NCBI RefSeq assembly: GCF_002797445.1
Contig: NZ_PGEP01000001.1
Coordinates: forward strand, 3,906,501 to 3,970,500
Direction of reading: 5' to 3'
DNA: 64,000 nt
From: Acidovorax sp. 69
Lineage (GTDB): Bacteria > Pseudomonadota > Gammaproteobacteria > Burkholderiales > Burkholderiaceae_C
In this document: positions 16,178 to 25,949 of the stretch, one piece after another
How positions within the stretch are numbered: the stretch's first letter is position 1
Layout of the letters: each line of letters starts with the position of its first letter
Notes under the pieces: model-generated
The model's input: only the letters and a program-made list of their open reading frames with translations
Database searches by the model: none
What the model was told of the DNA's origin: nothing
Position numbers and translations under genes: made by a program

Positions 16178-17020
16178 ATGACATCCCCCACTGAATCTCC
16201 GCCGCTGGCACACGCCCCGATGCCCGCCACCTATTCCACACCCGCCGTGGAGGTACTCTCTGCCGAAAAGACCTACCCCAATGGCACCCAGGCCCTGCTG
16301 CCTGTGGACCTGACCATTGAGGAAGGCGAATTCGTCACGCTGCTCGGCCCCTCGGGCTGCGGCAAGAGCACGCTGCTGAAAATGGTCGCGGGCCTGCTGG
16401 AGCCCACCGACGGCCGCCTGCACCTGTGGCGCAAGCCGGTGGCGCAATTGGAAGAAAGCGGCAAGAAGATGGCATTTGTCTTCCAGTCGCCCACGCTCAT
16501 GCCCTGGGCCAGTGTGCAGACCAATGTGCGCCTGCCGCTGGACCTGGCCGGTGTGCCCCGCGCCGAGGCCGATGCCCGCGTGACCGAGGCGCTGGCGCTG
16601 GTGGGTCTGTCCAAGTTCGCCAGCGCCCTGCCCCGCGCGCTGTCCGGCGGCATGCAGATGCGCGTGTCGATCGCGCGTGGCCTGGTCACCCAACCCGACT
16701 TGCTGCTGATGGACGAGCCCTTTGGCGCGCTCGACGAGATCACGCGCCACAAGCTCGACGCCGACCTGCTGGACCTGTGGCGCAAGAAGAAGCTCACAGT
16801 GATTTTTGTGACCCACTCGATCCACGAGGCGGTGTTCCTCTCCAGCCGCGTGGTCATGATGGCCGCGCGCCCCGGCCGCGTGGTCGAAGAGTTCCGCATT
16901 GATGCGCCCTACCCCCGCACCGCCGACTTCATGGTGTCGCCCGAATTCAGCCGCTACGCCAAGCGGCTGCAAGACAGCCTGCTGCGCGCCAGCGTGGACA
17001 CCGAGGAGACCGTGGCATGA
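16178..17020 (+). CDS. ABC transporter ATP-binding protein (nitrate/taurine/HMP-type)
   Basis: 280 residues. Walker A GPSGCGKST, Q-loop FVFQSPTLMPW, signature LSGGMQMR, Walker B LLLMDEP and the H-loop VTHSIHEA are all present, so it is an intact NTPase. It drives import through the permease, whose start overlaps its stop (ATGA). Confidence 0.9.
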   Translation: MTSPTESPPLAHAPMPATYSTPAVEVLSAEKTYPNGTQALLPVDLTIEEGEFVTLLGPSGCGKSTLLKMVAGLLEPTDGRLHLWRKPVAQLEESGKKMAFVFQSPTLMPWASVQTNVRLPLDLAGVPRAEADARVTEALALVGLSKFASALPRALSGGMQMRVSIARGLVTQPDLLLMDEPFGALDEITRHKLDADLLDLWRKKKLTVIFVTHSIHEAVFLSSRVVMMAARPGRVVEEFRIDAPYPRTADFMVSPEFSRYAKRLQDSLLRASVDTEETVA

Positions 17021-17946
17021 GCACCCCCTTCCCCTCCGCTCCGATGGCATCACCGGTAGCTGCCTCCAGCACCACAACCACAACCGCACCACGCACTGCC
17101 TCGCCGCAGGCGGCATCCGCAAAAGCCGCGACGAAGGCAGCGCCCAAACGCCCACCGTTGATGGCGCAACCCCGCGTACAGCGCGTGGTGTACCCGCTGC
17201 TTGTTGGCGTGGTGCTGATTGCGCTGTGGCAAGGTCTGGTCACAGCGCTGGAACTGCCGCCCTACTTGGTGCCATCGCCCATCCTGATGATGAAGACGCT
17301 GTTCACCGACTGGGCGGCACTGGGCGGCTCGCTCTGGGTCACCGTCAAGATCACGGTGCTGGCATTTCTGGTGGCCACGGTGGCCGGGGTGCTGATCTCG
17401 TTCTTGTTCGTGCAGAGCAAACGCATCGAGACCGCTCTGTTCCCCTACGCCGTGCTTCTGCAGGTCACGCCCATCGTGGCCGTGGCGCCGCTCATCATCA
17501 TCTGGGTGAAGGACCCGATGGCCTCCATGGTGATCTGCGCTGCGCTAGTGGCGCTGTTCCCCATCATCAGCAACACCACGCTGGGCTTGCGCAGCGTGGA
17601 GCCGGACCTGCAAAGCTACTTCAAGCTCAACCGCGCCACCCGCATGCAGACCCTGCTGCGCCTGCGCATTCCGAGTGCGCTGCCCTACTTCTTCGGCGGG
17701 CTGCGCATCTCCAGCGGTCTGGCACTCATCGGCGCCGTGGTCGCCGAGTTCGTGGCCGGCACCGGCGGCCAGGGCGCTGGGCTGGCGTACCAGATCCTGC
17801 AGGCAGGCTTTCAGCTGAATATCCCGCGCATGTTCGCTGCGCTGCTGCTGATCTCGCTGACGGGTGTGGCGCTGTTCGCCCTGATGGCCTGGCTCACAAG
17901 AGCTGCACTAGGCAGCTGGCACGCGAGCGAAAACTCGCACGACTGA
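17017..17946 (+). CDS. ABC transporter permease (BPD type)
   Basis: 309 residues. A low-complexity Thr/Ala-rich cytoplasmic N terminus of about 45 residues precedes roughly six membrane segments. The EAA-like loop appears as YFKLNRATRMQTLLRLRIPS. The start overlaps the ATPase stop. It forms the membrane channel for the binding proteins at 15103 and possibly 5985. Confidence 0.9.
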   Translation: MSTPFPSAPMASPVAASSTTTTTAPRTASPQAASAKAATKAAPKRPPLMAQPRVQRVVYPLLVGVVLIALWQGLVTALELPPYLVPSPILMMKTLFTDWAALGGSLWVTVKITVLAFLVATVAGVLISFLFVQSKRIETALFPYAVLLQVTPIVAVAPLIIIWVKDPMASMVICAALVALFPIISNTTLGLRSVEPDLQSYFKLNRATRMQTLLRLRIPSALPYFFGGLRISSGLALIGAVVAEFVAGTGGQGAGLAYQILQAGFQLNIPRMFAALLLISLTGVALFALMAWLTRAALGSWHASENSHD

Positions 17947-18035
17947 CCCGCACCGCCACCATTTTTTTATACCGCGCCCGCGTGGTGGGGCCGCGCCTTG
18001 CCCCACCACCCGCTGCACCGACAGGAGAGACAGAC

Positions 18036-19427
18036 ATGACCACCGCCACCCCCGCCCACCAACTGCCCGAGCAGCTGCCCGACCTGGACTGGATTGCTGA
18101 CCCGCTGCGCGTGGGCCGCCTGTCGCAGGACTTTGCCTGGTTCAGCCCCGTGCTCAAGCGCGACCTGGCCGGTAAACGCGGCGATGTGGCCGTGCGCCCG
18201 CGCACGGAAAACGAAATCCGCCAGGTGGTGGCCGCCTGTGCCAGTGCGGGCATCCCCCTCACCGTGCGCGGCAGCGGCACCGGCAACTACGGCCAGAGCA
18301 CGCCACTGCACGGCGGCGTCATCCTGGACCTGTCGGGCTACAACGGCTTTGGCTGGGTGCGTGGCGGCGTGGGCCGCGCGCAAGCCGGCATTCGCCTGTC
18401 GGACTTCGACGCACAGGCCAAACCCCTGGGGCAGGAGCTGCGCTGGCTGCCCTCCACCTACCGCAGCGCCACGCTGGGCGGGCTGTTTGGCGGCGGCTTT
18501 GGCGGCGCGGGCTCCATCAACCATGGTCCGCTGGCCGCGCCCGGCAACGTGCTGGCGGTGCGCGCCATGACGGTGGAGCCCGAGCCCCAGATCATCGAGC
18601 TGCGCGGCCCCGAGGCCATGCTGCTGCACCACACCTACGGCACCAACGGCATCGTGCTGGAGCTGGAGGTGGCACTGACCCACGCCGTGGAGTGGACTGA
18701 ATGCATCGCCACCTTTGAGCAGTTCGATGCTGCACTGGAGTTTGCCGACCGCTTTGGCAGCGCGCCGGGGCTAGAGAAAAAAGAGGTGTGTTTTCTGGCC
18801 GCGCCCATTCCCCAATACTTCACCAGCCTGGCCGAGCATTTTCCCGCCAACCAGCATGCCGTGCTACTGCTGGTGGCACCGCACTCCGAGGCTGGCATGC
18901 GCGACATGGTAGCCCAGCACGGCGGCCAGGTCACCTACCGCAAGACCGCCGATGAGGTGGCCAGCAGCCACAAGACGCTGCTCGAATACACCTGGAACCA
19001 CACCACCTTGCACGCACTGAAAGTGGACAAGGGCCTGACCTATATCCAGAGCGGCTTCAACCCCATGCACCGCCTCAAGCAAGTGAAGGCGCTGGAGGCC
19101 GCGCTAAAGGGCGAGGTGATGATGCATCTGGAGTTTTTGCGCACCAAGGAAGGCGCCTTCAACTGCAGCGGACTGCAGATCATCCGCTACACCACCGAAG
19201 AGCGCCTGAACCAGATCATGCAGATCTACCGAGACCACGGCGTGCAGATCAACAACCCGCACGTGTTCATCGTGGAAGACGGCAAACAGAACCACCTGGA
19301 CCCCGCCGTAGTGACCATGAAGCGCCGCTTTGACCCTCAAGGCCTGCTCAACCCCGGCAAGCTGCGCAGCTGGTACGCGGCCGAACCATCGGCCCCCACA
19401 CAGACACCGGTACGCCAAACAGCGTAG
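18036..19427 (+). CDS. FAD-linked oxidase/dehydrogenase (glycolate oxidase/VAO-type)
   Basis: 463 residues; the ATG at 18036 follows AGGAGAGACAG. The PP-loop FAD domain is visible: VAVRPRTENEIRQVVAACA, then RGSGTGNYGQ, and GGLFGGGFGGAGS near residue 150. The C-terminal half matches FAD_lactate-oxidase-type proteins and ends with FDPQGLLNPGKL. It likely oxidises a hydroxy or amine intermediate of the pathway. It is the last gene of the cluster. Confidence 0.83.
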   Translation: MTTATPAHQLPEQLPDLDWIADPLRVGRLSQDFAWFSPVLKRDLAGKRGDVAVRPRTENEIRQVVAACASAGIPLTVRGSGTGNYGQSTPLHGGVILDLSGYNGFGWVRGGVGRAQAGIRLSDFDAQAKPLGQELRWLPSTYRSATLGGLFGGGFGGAGSINHGPLAAPGNVLAVRAMTVEPEPQIIELRGPEAMLLHHTYGTNGIVLELEVALTHAVEWTECIATFEQFDAALEFADRFGSAPGLEKKEVCFLAAPIPQYFTSLAEHFPANQHAVLLLVAPHSEAGMRDMVAQHGGQVTYRKTADEVASSHKTLLEYTWNHTTLHALKVDKGLTYIQSGFNPMHRLKQVKALEAALKGEVMMHLEFLRTKEGAFNCSGLQIIRYTTEERLNQIMQIYRDHGVQINNPHVFIVEDGKQNHLDPAVVTMKRRFDPQGLLNPGKLRSWYAAEPSAPTQTPVRQTA

Positions 19428-19436
19428 GCACAGTTT

Positions 19437-19503
19437 GTAGCCAAACAGGCTGCAAGCGCACGTCCGAAGTGCATAATCAGCTACTCATTTAGTAGCAAAT
19501 CAC
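19437..19503. repeat. Degenerate copy of the dispersed intergenic repeat
   Basis: Segments TAGCCAAACAGGCTGCAAGCGCA and AATCAGCTACTCATTTAGTAGCAAA resemble the repeat family best seen at 43445-43500 and 51061-51135. It lies in the gap before ureD. Confidence 0.4.
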
Positions 19504-19510
19504 TCGCCCC

Positions 19511-20347
19511 ATGCCCTGGCACGCCCGCCTGCAGCTCGACTACACGGCAGAACACAACGCCCGCACCGTGGCCCGCTATGAGCACAACGGGCCGCTGCGC
19601 ATCCTGCAAAGCCTGTACCCCGAGGGCGACGCCATCTGCCACAACGTGCTGGTGCACCCGCCCGGCGGCCTGGTGGGCGGCGACACACTGGACATCACCA
19701 CTACCGTGGGGCCCGGCGCGCATGGCCTGGTCACCACGCCCGGCGCCACGCGCTTCTACCGCTCCACCGGCCCGCTGGCGCTGCAGCGCAGCCACCTCAC
19801 CCTGGCCGAGGGCGCGCGCCTGGAATGGCTGCCGCTGGAGGCGCTTTGCTACAGCGCCTGCCACGCCGAAAACCACCTCACGCTGAACCTGGCCCCCGGC
19901 GCCGAGTGCATCGCCTGGGACGTGACCGCCCTGGGCCTGCCCCACGCAGGCCAACCGTTTGAACAAGGCCGCTTCACCCAGCACCTGGAAGTGCCCGGCC
20001 TGTGGCTGGAGCGCGGCGTGATCGACGCCGCCGACCACCGGCTGCTGAACAGCCCGCTGGGCCTGGCGGGCCACCGCTGCATGGCCAGCCTCTTCTTTGC
20101 CACCGGCTCTCTGCTTGACCGCGCACGCCGTGATGCCGCTCTGGACGCCGCTCGTGCTGTGATGGATCAACACCCCCAGGTCAAAGCCACCGCAGGCGCC
20201 ACCAGCCCCAACGACCGCATGGTGGTGGTGCGCGTGCTCGCGCCGCAGGTGGAGCCTGCGATGAAGCTGCTCAAGGCCGTGCGGGTGGCTTGGCGGGAGG
20301 TGTTGTGGGAACTGGAAGGCGAAGCGCCCAGGATTTGGGCCATGTAG
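19511..20347 (+). CDS. ureD: Urease accessory protein UreD, separated from the urease operon
   Basis: 278 residues, normal for UreD/UreH. The N terminus has WHARLQLDY, and VHPPGGLVGGDTLDI and HGLVTTPGATRFYRS are strong family motifs. UreD binds apo-urease and, with UreF and UreG, forms the nickel-delivery complex. It usually sits directly before ureA; here it is about 29 kb away, followed by an unrelated minus-strand regulator. No other ureD is seen in the window, so this copy must serve the operon at 49689. Confidence 0.93.
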   Translation: MPWHARLQLDYTAEHNARTVARYEHNGPLRILQSLYPEGDAICHNVLVHPPGGLVGGDTLDITTTVGPGAHGLVTTPGATRFYRSTGPLALQRSHLTLAEGARLEWLPLEALCYSACHAENHLTLNLAPGAECIAWDVTALGLPHAGQPFEQGRFTQHLEVPGLWLERGVIDAADHRLLNSPLGLAGHRCMASLFFATGSLLDRARRDAALDAARAVMDQHPQVKATAGATSPNDRMVVVRVLAPQVEPAMKLLKAVRVAWREVLWELEGEAPRIWAM

Positions 20348-20371
20348 GCCAGCAGGACACGGCGGGCGCCG

Positions 20372-21898
20372 TTAGGCAGCAGGCGGCGAGGCCCACAACA
20401 ACACCAGCCGATCCCGCACACGGCGACCAAACGTCCAGGCGATTTCATCGGGCGTTAGCGCGGGGCACAACTGGCGGGCTGCTGCCATCGCCGCTGCCGC
20501 CCCCTCTGGCTGCTCCTGACGGTCCAGAACAGCTGCCTCCAAAATGCGCGCCAGATGAAACCTGGGATCGTGCCGAATGGAGGCTCGCGCCTCCACCAGT
20601 GCCTCGTCCAACCGTTCCGCGCGCAGCAAGAACAGGCCCAACGCCCACTTCCAAAACCCCAGGCGCCGGTCCCGTGGGCTGATGCGCATCCCTAGCCGCA
20701 TGGTGTCGATGCCGCGCTCCAGTTGGCCTTTCAGGACCAGCGAGGCGCCCAGCGCCACATGCGCCTGCGCGTTGCTCGGATCGATCTCCAGCGCACGCTG
20801 AAGCACCTCAATGCCCTGGTCGTGATGCCCCAGGTCGCTCAGGGCGCAGCCTGCGTAACCCAGAACCTCGGAGCTTCCGTCATCCAGTTCAATGGCTTGC
20901 TGCGCTGCCTTCAAGACTTCAGCAGCGACACCGGGGCCGTTGGGAGCGAGGTACCCGATGTTCATGGACAAGGCCGTCAGCAAGGCATAGTGCGCGTAGC
21001 CGAGACCGAAAGCCGGGTCGAGCGCAATGCCCTGGCGCAGTTGGGACCGCGCCTCGGTCATCGCATCCCGGCTCCAGCCCTGCAGCGCGATCGATCCGAT
21101 CGCCTGGTGGTAATGGGCCCAGACGTTCAGGTTCTCCGGGCGCTGGCGGCGGATGTGGGCAATTTCGGCTCGCGTCAGCTCGGGCTCCAGCTCAGACATG
21201 ATTCCCCGGGCGATGTCTTCCTGCAAATCAACCGTTTGGTCACGGTGGCGGTCAAACCGGCCGCTCCATAAAACATGCCCCGACGCAGCATCGATAAGCT
21301 GCGTGGAGACTCGCAGAAGATCGCGGTGCGGACGGACGCTGCCTTCCACGACAAACCGAACGCCCAACTGGCGCGCGACGTCAGGCAGGGCAACCGCGTG
21401 GCCACGAAACGCAAAGGACGACGCCCGGGAGATCAATACAAAGCCAGGCACGCGGGCCAAAAGCGCGATGACGTCTTCCGCCAGGCCATCCGCCAGAAAG
21501 CCCACATGCGGGTCGTCAGACAGCACACTGAAGGGCAGCACCGCAATGGTCGGTCGGACCTCCTGGACTGACGGTGCCGCGAGAGGGATGGGGGCGTGGC
21601 CGGGCTTGGGCTCCAATGCAAACCGATACCCTTTGCCAGGAATCGTGACGATTGCGCGAGGCCCCAACAGCTTGCGCAAGGCCGATATCTGCACCGACAG
21701 ATTGTTCTCTTCCACCACCAGGCCAGGCCACACCGTGTCCAGGATCTCGGCTTTGGAGACCACCCTGTCGCGTTGGGCCAGCAGGCACAAAAGCAGATCA
21801 AAAGCGCGGGCACCGATGGCAGTCGCAACGCCCTCTACCCAAAGCGCTCGCTCGGCCGGCCGGACTTCAAAGCGATCAAAGTGATAGAGGTCTTGCAT
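20372..21898 (-). CDS. Winged-helix (OmpR/ToxR-type) regulator with TolB-like and TPR domains
   Basis: 508 residues. A trans_reg_C winged helix occupies about residues 1-95 (LLAQRDRVVSKAEILDTVWP, ISALRKLLG, TIPGKGYRFAL). A FlgO/TolB-like middle (IAVLPFSVLSDDPHVGFLADG reduced to its core IAVLPFSVLS) follows, then tetratricopeptide-like repeats (about 260-500). No membrane segment is obvious. CadC-like and adenylate-cyclase-associated regulators have this build. The target may be the divergent DUF4242-OsmC pair, inferred from position only. Confidence 0.82.
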   Translation of the reverse strand: MQDLYHFDRFEVRPAERALWVEGVATAIGARAFDLLLCLLAQRDRVVSKAEILDTVWPGLVVEENNLSVQISALRKLLGPRAIVTIPGKGYRFALEPKPGHAPIPLAAPSVQEVRPTIAVLPFSVLSDDPHVGFLADGLAEDVIALLARVPGFVLISRASSFAFRGHAVALPDVARQLGVRFVVEGSVRPHRDLLRVSTQLIDAASGHVLWSGRFDRHRDQTVDLQEDIARGIMSELEPELTRAEIAHIRRQRPENLNVWAHYHQAIGSIALQGWSRDAMTEARSQLRQGIALDPAFGLGYAHYALLTALSMNIGYLAPNGPGVAAEVLKAAQQAIELDDGSSEVLGYAGCALSDLGHHDQGIEVLQRALEIDPSNAQAHVALGASLVLKGQLERGIDTMRLGMRISPRDRRLGFWKWALGLFLLRAERLDEALVEARASIRHDPRFHLARILEAAVLDRQEQPEGAAAAMAAARQLCPALTPDEIAWTFGRRVRDRLVLLWASPPAA

Positions 21899-22018
21899 CA
21901 GCCACCTTAGACAGCGCCATCGTTAGGAAGATTTAGCGGATTCTTGCGAACTTTAAAGGACCGGCGTGGCCCTGCTCGGTACCGTGGGGGCACCTACCAC
22001 TTCCGCAGAGAAAACATC

Positions 22019-22294
22019 ATGCCCACATTCGTGATCGAGCGCACCATTGCCGGTATCGGGGCTGCCAGCGCGGCAGACCTGCAAGCCATCTCCCGCACAT
22101 CGTGCGACGTGCTCCGCAGCATGGGCCCGGACGTACATTGGGTCCAAAGCTATGTGACGGGGGACAAGGTCTACTGCGTCTACAACGCCGCCAGCGAACA
22201 GCTTGTGCGCGAGCATGCCCGGCTGGGCGGCTTCCCCATCGACAGCGTAGCGCGGGTCGTCACCACCATCGACCCCACCACGGCTGAGGCCTGA
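22019..22294 (+). CDS. DUF4242 family protein (SCO4226 nickel-binding-like)
   Basis: 91 residues. The sequence FVIERTIAGIG, then WVQSYVTGDKVYCVYNA and EHARLGGFP, matches the DUF4242 family, in which SCO4226 binds nickel. It is divergent from the winged-helix/TPR regulator and followed at once by an OsmC gene, so both may form a stress-related unit. A nickel role would be notable near ureD but is not shown. Confidence 0.78.
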   Translation: MPTFVIERTIAGIGAASAADLQAISRTSCDVLRSMGPDVHWVQSYVTGDKVYCVYNAASEQLVREHARLGGFPIDSVARVVTTIDPTTAEA

Positions 22295-22341
22295 TGCCCC
22301 GCTGTGTGCCAGAACACCACCCATTGTTGAGGAGACTTGCC

Positions 22342-22878
22342 ATGACAAGCAGCGTTTACGAAGCCCAGAAAAACTTGCGCGGCCAATACAAGCACACGCC
22401 CGCGTCGGCCCGGGTCACCGACGAGGCGTTCACTCGCGGGCGCGACTTGGCGGATCCCTTCCATTCCCAGGTTCATGTCGTGAACGGCGGCTCCGCGGCC
22501 ATACCGTTCGGCGTGCACAGCGGCGTGGGGGGGCCGTATGACGCGCCTTGTCCAGGCGACCTGCTGTGCGCCGCGCTGGCCGCTTGCCAGGAGTCGTCAA
22601 TCCGCCTCGTGGCAAACCTCATGGGGATCGAGCTGACCGCATTGGAAGTCCGCGTCAAGGCCACTGCCGACCTGCGCGGCGCCATGGGCATTGAGCCCGA
22701 TGTACCAGTGGCCTTCCAGTCCATCGACTGCGACGTGCATCTGCAGGCACAAGATGGCACCCCGCCCGACATGCTGGACAAGCTGCGCGTGGCCGCCCAG
22801 CGGTGTTGCGTGGTGGGACAAACGCTGCTGTCACCGCCAACACTGAAAACCACCTTTCACATGGGTGAGGGGCAGTGA
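22342..22878 (+). CDS. OsmC-family peroxiredoxin-like protein
   Basis: 178 residues; the ATG at 22342 is behind GAGGAGA. An upstream in-frame start is rejected. The first redox Cys is in LCAALAACQESSIRLVA, and the second region is RCCVVGQTL, as in OsmC/Ohr relatives that reduce organic hydroperoxides. It is co-directional with the DUF4242 gene. Confidence 0.82.
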   Translation: MTSSVYEAQKNLRGQYKHTPASARVTDEAFTRGRDLADPFHSQVHVVNGGSAAIPFGVHSGVGGPYDAPCPGDLLCAALAACQESSIRLVANLMGIELTALEVRVKATADLRGAMGIEPDVPVAFQSIDCDVHLQAQDGTPPDMLDKLRVAAQRCCVVGQTLLSPPTLKTTFHMGEGQ

Positions 22879-22981
22879 CTGGGTTAACGGCAGAGCGACA
22901 GAGCGACGGCCCACGCTGGCGGAGACCATGGCACGGAGAGCAACCCTCCGCGCCCCCCCCGCGCAAGGGGTTGCCCAGCCC

Positions 22982-24199
22982 TCAGCCGCCTGGCACCGTC
23001 AGCAGGCCATCCGCCTTGAACATCGCGCGAATCCCCCGCACCGCCTGCCGGATCCGCGCCTCGTTCTCGATCAGCGCAAACCGCACGTACTCATCGCCCT
23101 GGTCGCCAAAGCCGATGCCTGGCGAAACGCACACCTTGGCTTTGTCGAGCAACTGCCGTGCAAACTCCAGCGAGCCCAGAGCGCGGTAGGGCTCGGGAAT
23201 GCGGGCCCAGATGTACATGCTGGCTTTGGGGCAGTCCACAGCCCAGCCGGATTCGATGAGGCCTTTGTAGAGCACGTCGCGGCGGCGCTGGTACTGGGCG
23301 GCGATGTCTTTCACGCACTGCTGGTCGCCCTCCAGCGCAGCGATGGCGGCCACCTGCAGGGGCGTGAAGGTGCCGTAGTCGTGGTAACTCTTGATGCGGG
23401 CGAGCGCCGCCACCAGGTCCAGGTTACCTACCATGAAGCCAATGCGCCAGCCGGCCATGTTGTAGCTTTTGCTCAGGGTGAAAAACTCCACCGCCACGTC
23501 CTTGGCGCCGGGCACTTCCATGATGCTGGGGGCACGGTAGCCGTCATACACGATGTCGGCATAGGCCAGGTCATGCACCACCAGGATGTCGTGCTTCTTG
23601 GCCAGGGCGATCACGCGTTCGAAGAAGCCCAACTCCACACACTGCGCGGTGGGGTTGCTGGGAAAGCCGAAGATCATCATCTTGGGCTTGGGGTAGCTGC
23701 CGCGGATGGCTTTTTCCAGCTCGGCAAAAAAGTCCACATCGGGCGCCACGGGCACGCTGCGGATGTCAGCACCGGCAATCACCGCGCCGTAGATGTGGAT
23801 GGGGTAGCTCGGGTCGGGCACCAGGACGGTGTCGCCCCGGTCCAGCGTGGCCAGCATCAGGTGGGCCAGGCCCTCTTTGGAGCCGATGGTGACGATGGCC
23901 TCGGTGTCGGGGTTGATGTCCACCGCATAGCGGTCTTTGTACCAGTGGCTGATGGCGCGGCGCAGGCGCGGAATGCCTTTGCTGGCGCTGTAGCCGTGGG
24001 TGTCGGGCCGCTGGGCCACTTCGGTGAGCTTGGCGACGATGTGCGGTGGCGTGGCCCCGTCAGGGTTGCCCATGCTCATATCGATGATGTCTTCGCCACG
24101 GCGGCGGGCGGCGAGTTTCAGCTCGGCCGTGATGTTGAAGACGTAGGGAGGGAGGCGATCAATGCGCGCAAAGCGGCGCTTGCCTTGAGAAGCAGACAT
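22982..24199 (-). CDS. alaC: Alanine transaminase-like class I aminotransferase
   Basis: 405 residues. The PLP-binding lysine is in [15 protein letters not shown], and SNPTAQCVE and the N-terminal [11 protein letters not shown] match AlaC (YfdZ). It makes alanine from pyruvate and glutamate in the cytoplasm. In many betaproteobacteria alaC precedes hom and thrC; those genes do not follow here. Aspartate aminotransferase-like specificity is the main alternative. Confidence 0.85.
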   Translation of the reverse strand: MSASQGKRRFARIDRLPPYVFNITAELKLAARRRGEDIIDMSMGNPDGATPPHIVAKLTEVAQRPDTHGYSASKGIPRLRRAISHWYKDRYAVDINPDTEAIVTIGSKEGLAHLMLATLDRGDTVLVPDPSYPIHIYGAVIAGADIRSVPVAPDVDFFAELEKAIRGSYPKPKMMIFGFPSNPTAQCVELGFFERVIALAKKHDILVVHDLAYADIVYDGYRAPSIMEVPGAKDVAVEFFTLSKSYNMAGWRIGFMVGNLDLVAALARIKSYHDYGTFTPLQVAAIAALEGDQQCVKDIAAQYQRRRDVLYKGLIESGWAVDCPKASMYIWARIPEPYRALGSLEFARQLLDKAKVCVSPGIGFGDQGDEYVRFALIENEARIRQAVRGIRAMFKADGLLTVPGG

Positions 24200-24333
24200 G
24201 CTGGTGAACTTTCACGTAAGCGCCCGGAACCGTCCGAGCGACGTGGCCAACAATGGGGTTGGCCCGCGTTCAATGTATCTCACAACGCGGTGATCCATCC
24301 GCACATTGCAGCGCTGTCGCGCCGCCGCTACGG

Positions 24334-25572
24334 TCAGGCCGCTGCGCCCTGTGTGGCACGTTGAATGGCGCGCTCGCTCATCAACGCCCAGGCAAACATG
24401 GCCACACCACCAATGCCCAACAGCACACCCACCCAGCCGGTGGATGTCCAGCCCATGCCCTGCGCAATGGCAACACCCCCCAGCCACGCGCCGAGGGCGT
24501 TGGCGGCATTGAAGGCCGAGTGGTTGAGTGCGGCGGCCAGCGTTTGTGCGTCGCCCGCCACGTCCATCAGCCGGATCTGCAGCGCGGGGCCAATAGCGAC
24601 CACGGTGCCCAGGAAGAAGGTGGCCAGCGCAGCGCTGACAGGGTGGTGTGCTGCAGGCACAAACAGCGCCATGACTACGATGGACCACAGCAGCACCTTG
24701 CCCACGGTGGGCATGAGGGCCTTGTCGGCCATGCGCGAGCCGACGATGTTGCCCGCCACCATGCCCAGGCCAAACAGTGACAGCACAAAGGGCATGAGCG
24801 CAGGGGGCATGCCCGCTACTTCCAGCAGCGTGGGCTTGATGTAGCTGAACACCGCGAACATCCCGCCAAAGCCGATGGCACCAATGCCCAGCGTGAACCA
24901 CACCTGCTTGCGTGCCAGAGCCCCCAGCTCACGCAGTGGGCTGGCGCCGTGAGACGCGGGCATGGCAGGCACCCACAGCCGCAACATGACCACAGCCGCC
25001 ACAGCGATGAGACCCACGAAGACGAAGGCAGCGCGCCAGCCAAAGTGCTCGCCCAACGCCGCCGCAATAGGCACGCCGACCAGCGTGGCGGTGGTCAGCC
25101 CGAGCATGACCCAGCCCACGGCGCGCGCCCGGCGCCCTGGCGGTGCCAGCGCCGCAGCCACCAGTGCGGCCACGCCAAAGTAGGTGCCATGTGGCAGGCC
25201 GGTGAGCAAACGCATGGCGCTGAGCGAGGCATAACCAGGCGCCAGGGCCGATGCAAAATTGCCCAGCGCATACACCACCATCAGCGCCATCAGCAGTGCG
25301 CGCCGCCCCCAGTGGGCGCACAGCACCGCCAGCACGGGCGCACCGACCACCACGCCCAGGGCATAGGCGCTGATGACGTGGCCGGCCTGCGGAATGCTCA
25401 CGCCAATGTCGCGCGCCACCTCGGGCAGCAGGCCCATGATGACAAACTCTCCCGTGCCGATGGAAAAACCACCCACCCCGAGGGCCAGCACGGCACGCAC
25501 CAGGGTGCGCTCATCAGTGCGGTCATCGGCGGGGGTGAGGGTGGTAAACGATGAGGACGGGGACACGGTCAT
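24334..25572 (-). CDS. MFS efflux transporter (DHA1/AraJ-like)
   Basis: 412 residues with about 12 membrane segments. FVIMGLLPEVARDIGVS is typical of AraJ/YdhP-like sugar or drug exporters, and RLLTGLPHGTYFGVAA is the loop following. A longer frame starts at 25647, but its extra 25 Cys-rich residues do not fit; the ATG at 25572 is chosen. The substrate is unknown. Confidence 0.83.
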   Translation of the reverse strand: MTVSPSSSFTTLTPADDRTDERTLVRAVLALGVGGFSIGTGEFVIMGLLPEVARDIGVSIPQAGHVISAYALGVVVGAPVLAVLCAHWGRRALLMALMVVYALGNFASALAPGYASLSAMRLLTGLPHGTYFGVAALVAAALAPPGRRARAVGWVMLGLTTATLVGVPIAAALGEHFGWRAAFVFVGLIAVAAVVMLRLWVPAMPASHGASPLRELGALARKQVWFTLGIGAIGFGGMFAVFSYIKPTLLEVAGMPPALMPFVLSLFGLGMVAGNIVGSRMADKALMPTVGKVLLWSIVVMALFVPAAHHPVSAALATFFLGTVVAIGPALQIRLMDVAGDAQTLAAALNHSAFNAANALGAWLGGVAIAQGMGWTSTGWVGVLLGIGGVAMFAWALMSERAIQRATQGAAA

Positions 25573-25949
25573 GGCAATCGGAGGGAGCTGCACAGGCGAA
25601 CAGCAGCGACAAGAGAATGGCGCGGGGAAGCAACCCCACACAGACAAGGGAAAACCCTAGCTTTGGAACCATAACATGCCCCGCCATGCGGCGCTGACGC
25701 GGGGGATTGACACCAACAAAACATCTCGCGCCACCCGGCCTGCACCGCAGCGTCCTCGACAAGATCCGACCACAGGTTGGATGGGCGCACCTGCCGCAGG
25801 CCGAGCGCAACCACATCACCGCGTGTGGCATCGACGGGACGCATGGCCCGACAGTGTGGAGCGATCTGGCCCGGATGCCGGGCTGCTGAAGCGCCTGCCA
25901 GGCCAGTCGCTCCTCCTCCACTGCGTATTTCTGCGCGCGCCTTGCCGCG
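25573..25949. other. Gap upstream of the MFS gene; no credible gene
   Basis: 377 bases downstream of the cyclase gene and upstream of the MFS gene. Short frames exist on both strands (for example 25569-25844 minus), but they have no family resemblance or ribosome site. I see no clear promoter, repeat or terminator. Confidence 0.4.

Noticed and set aside
22865-24364. Plus-strand frame of about 500 codons over the aminotransferase
   Set aside because: The minus-strand AlaC-like protein has complete motifs; the plus frame is its shadow.
25569-25844. Small minus-strand frame upstream of the MFS gene
   Set aside because: No homology pattern, no ribosome site, and it overlaps the likely promoter region.
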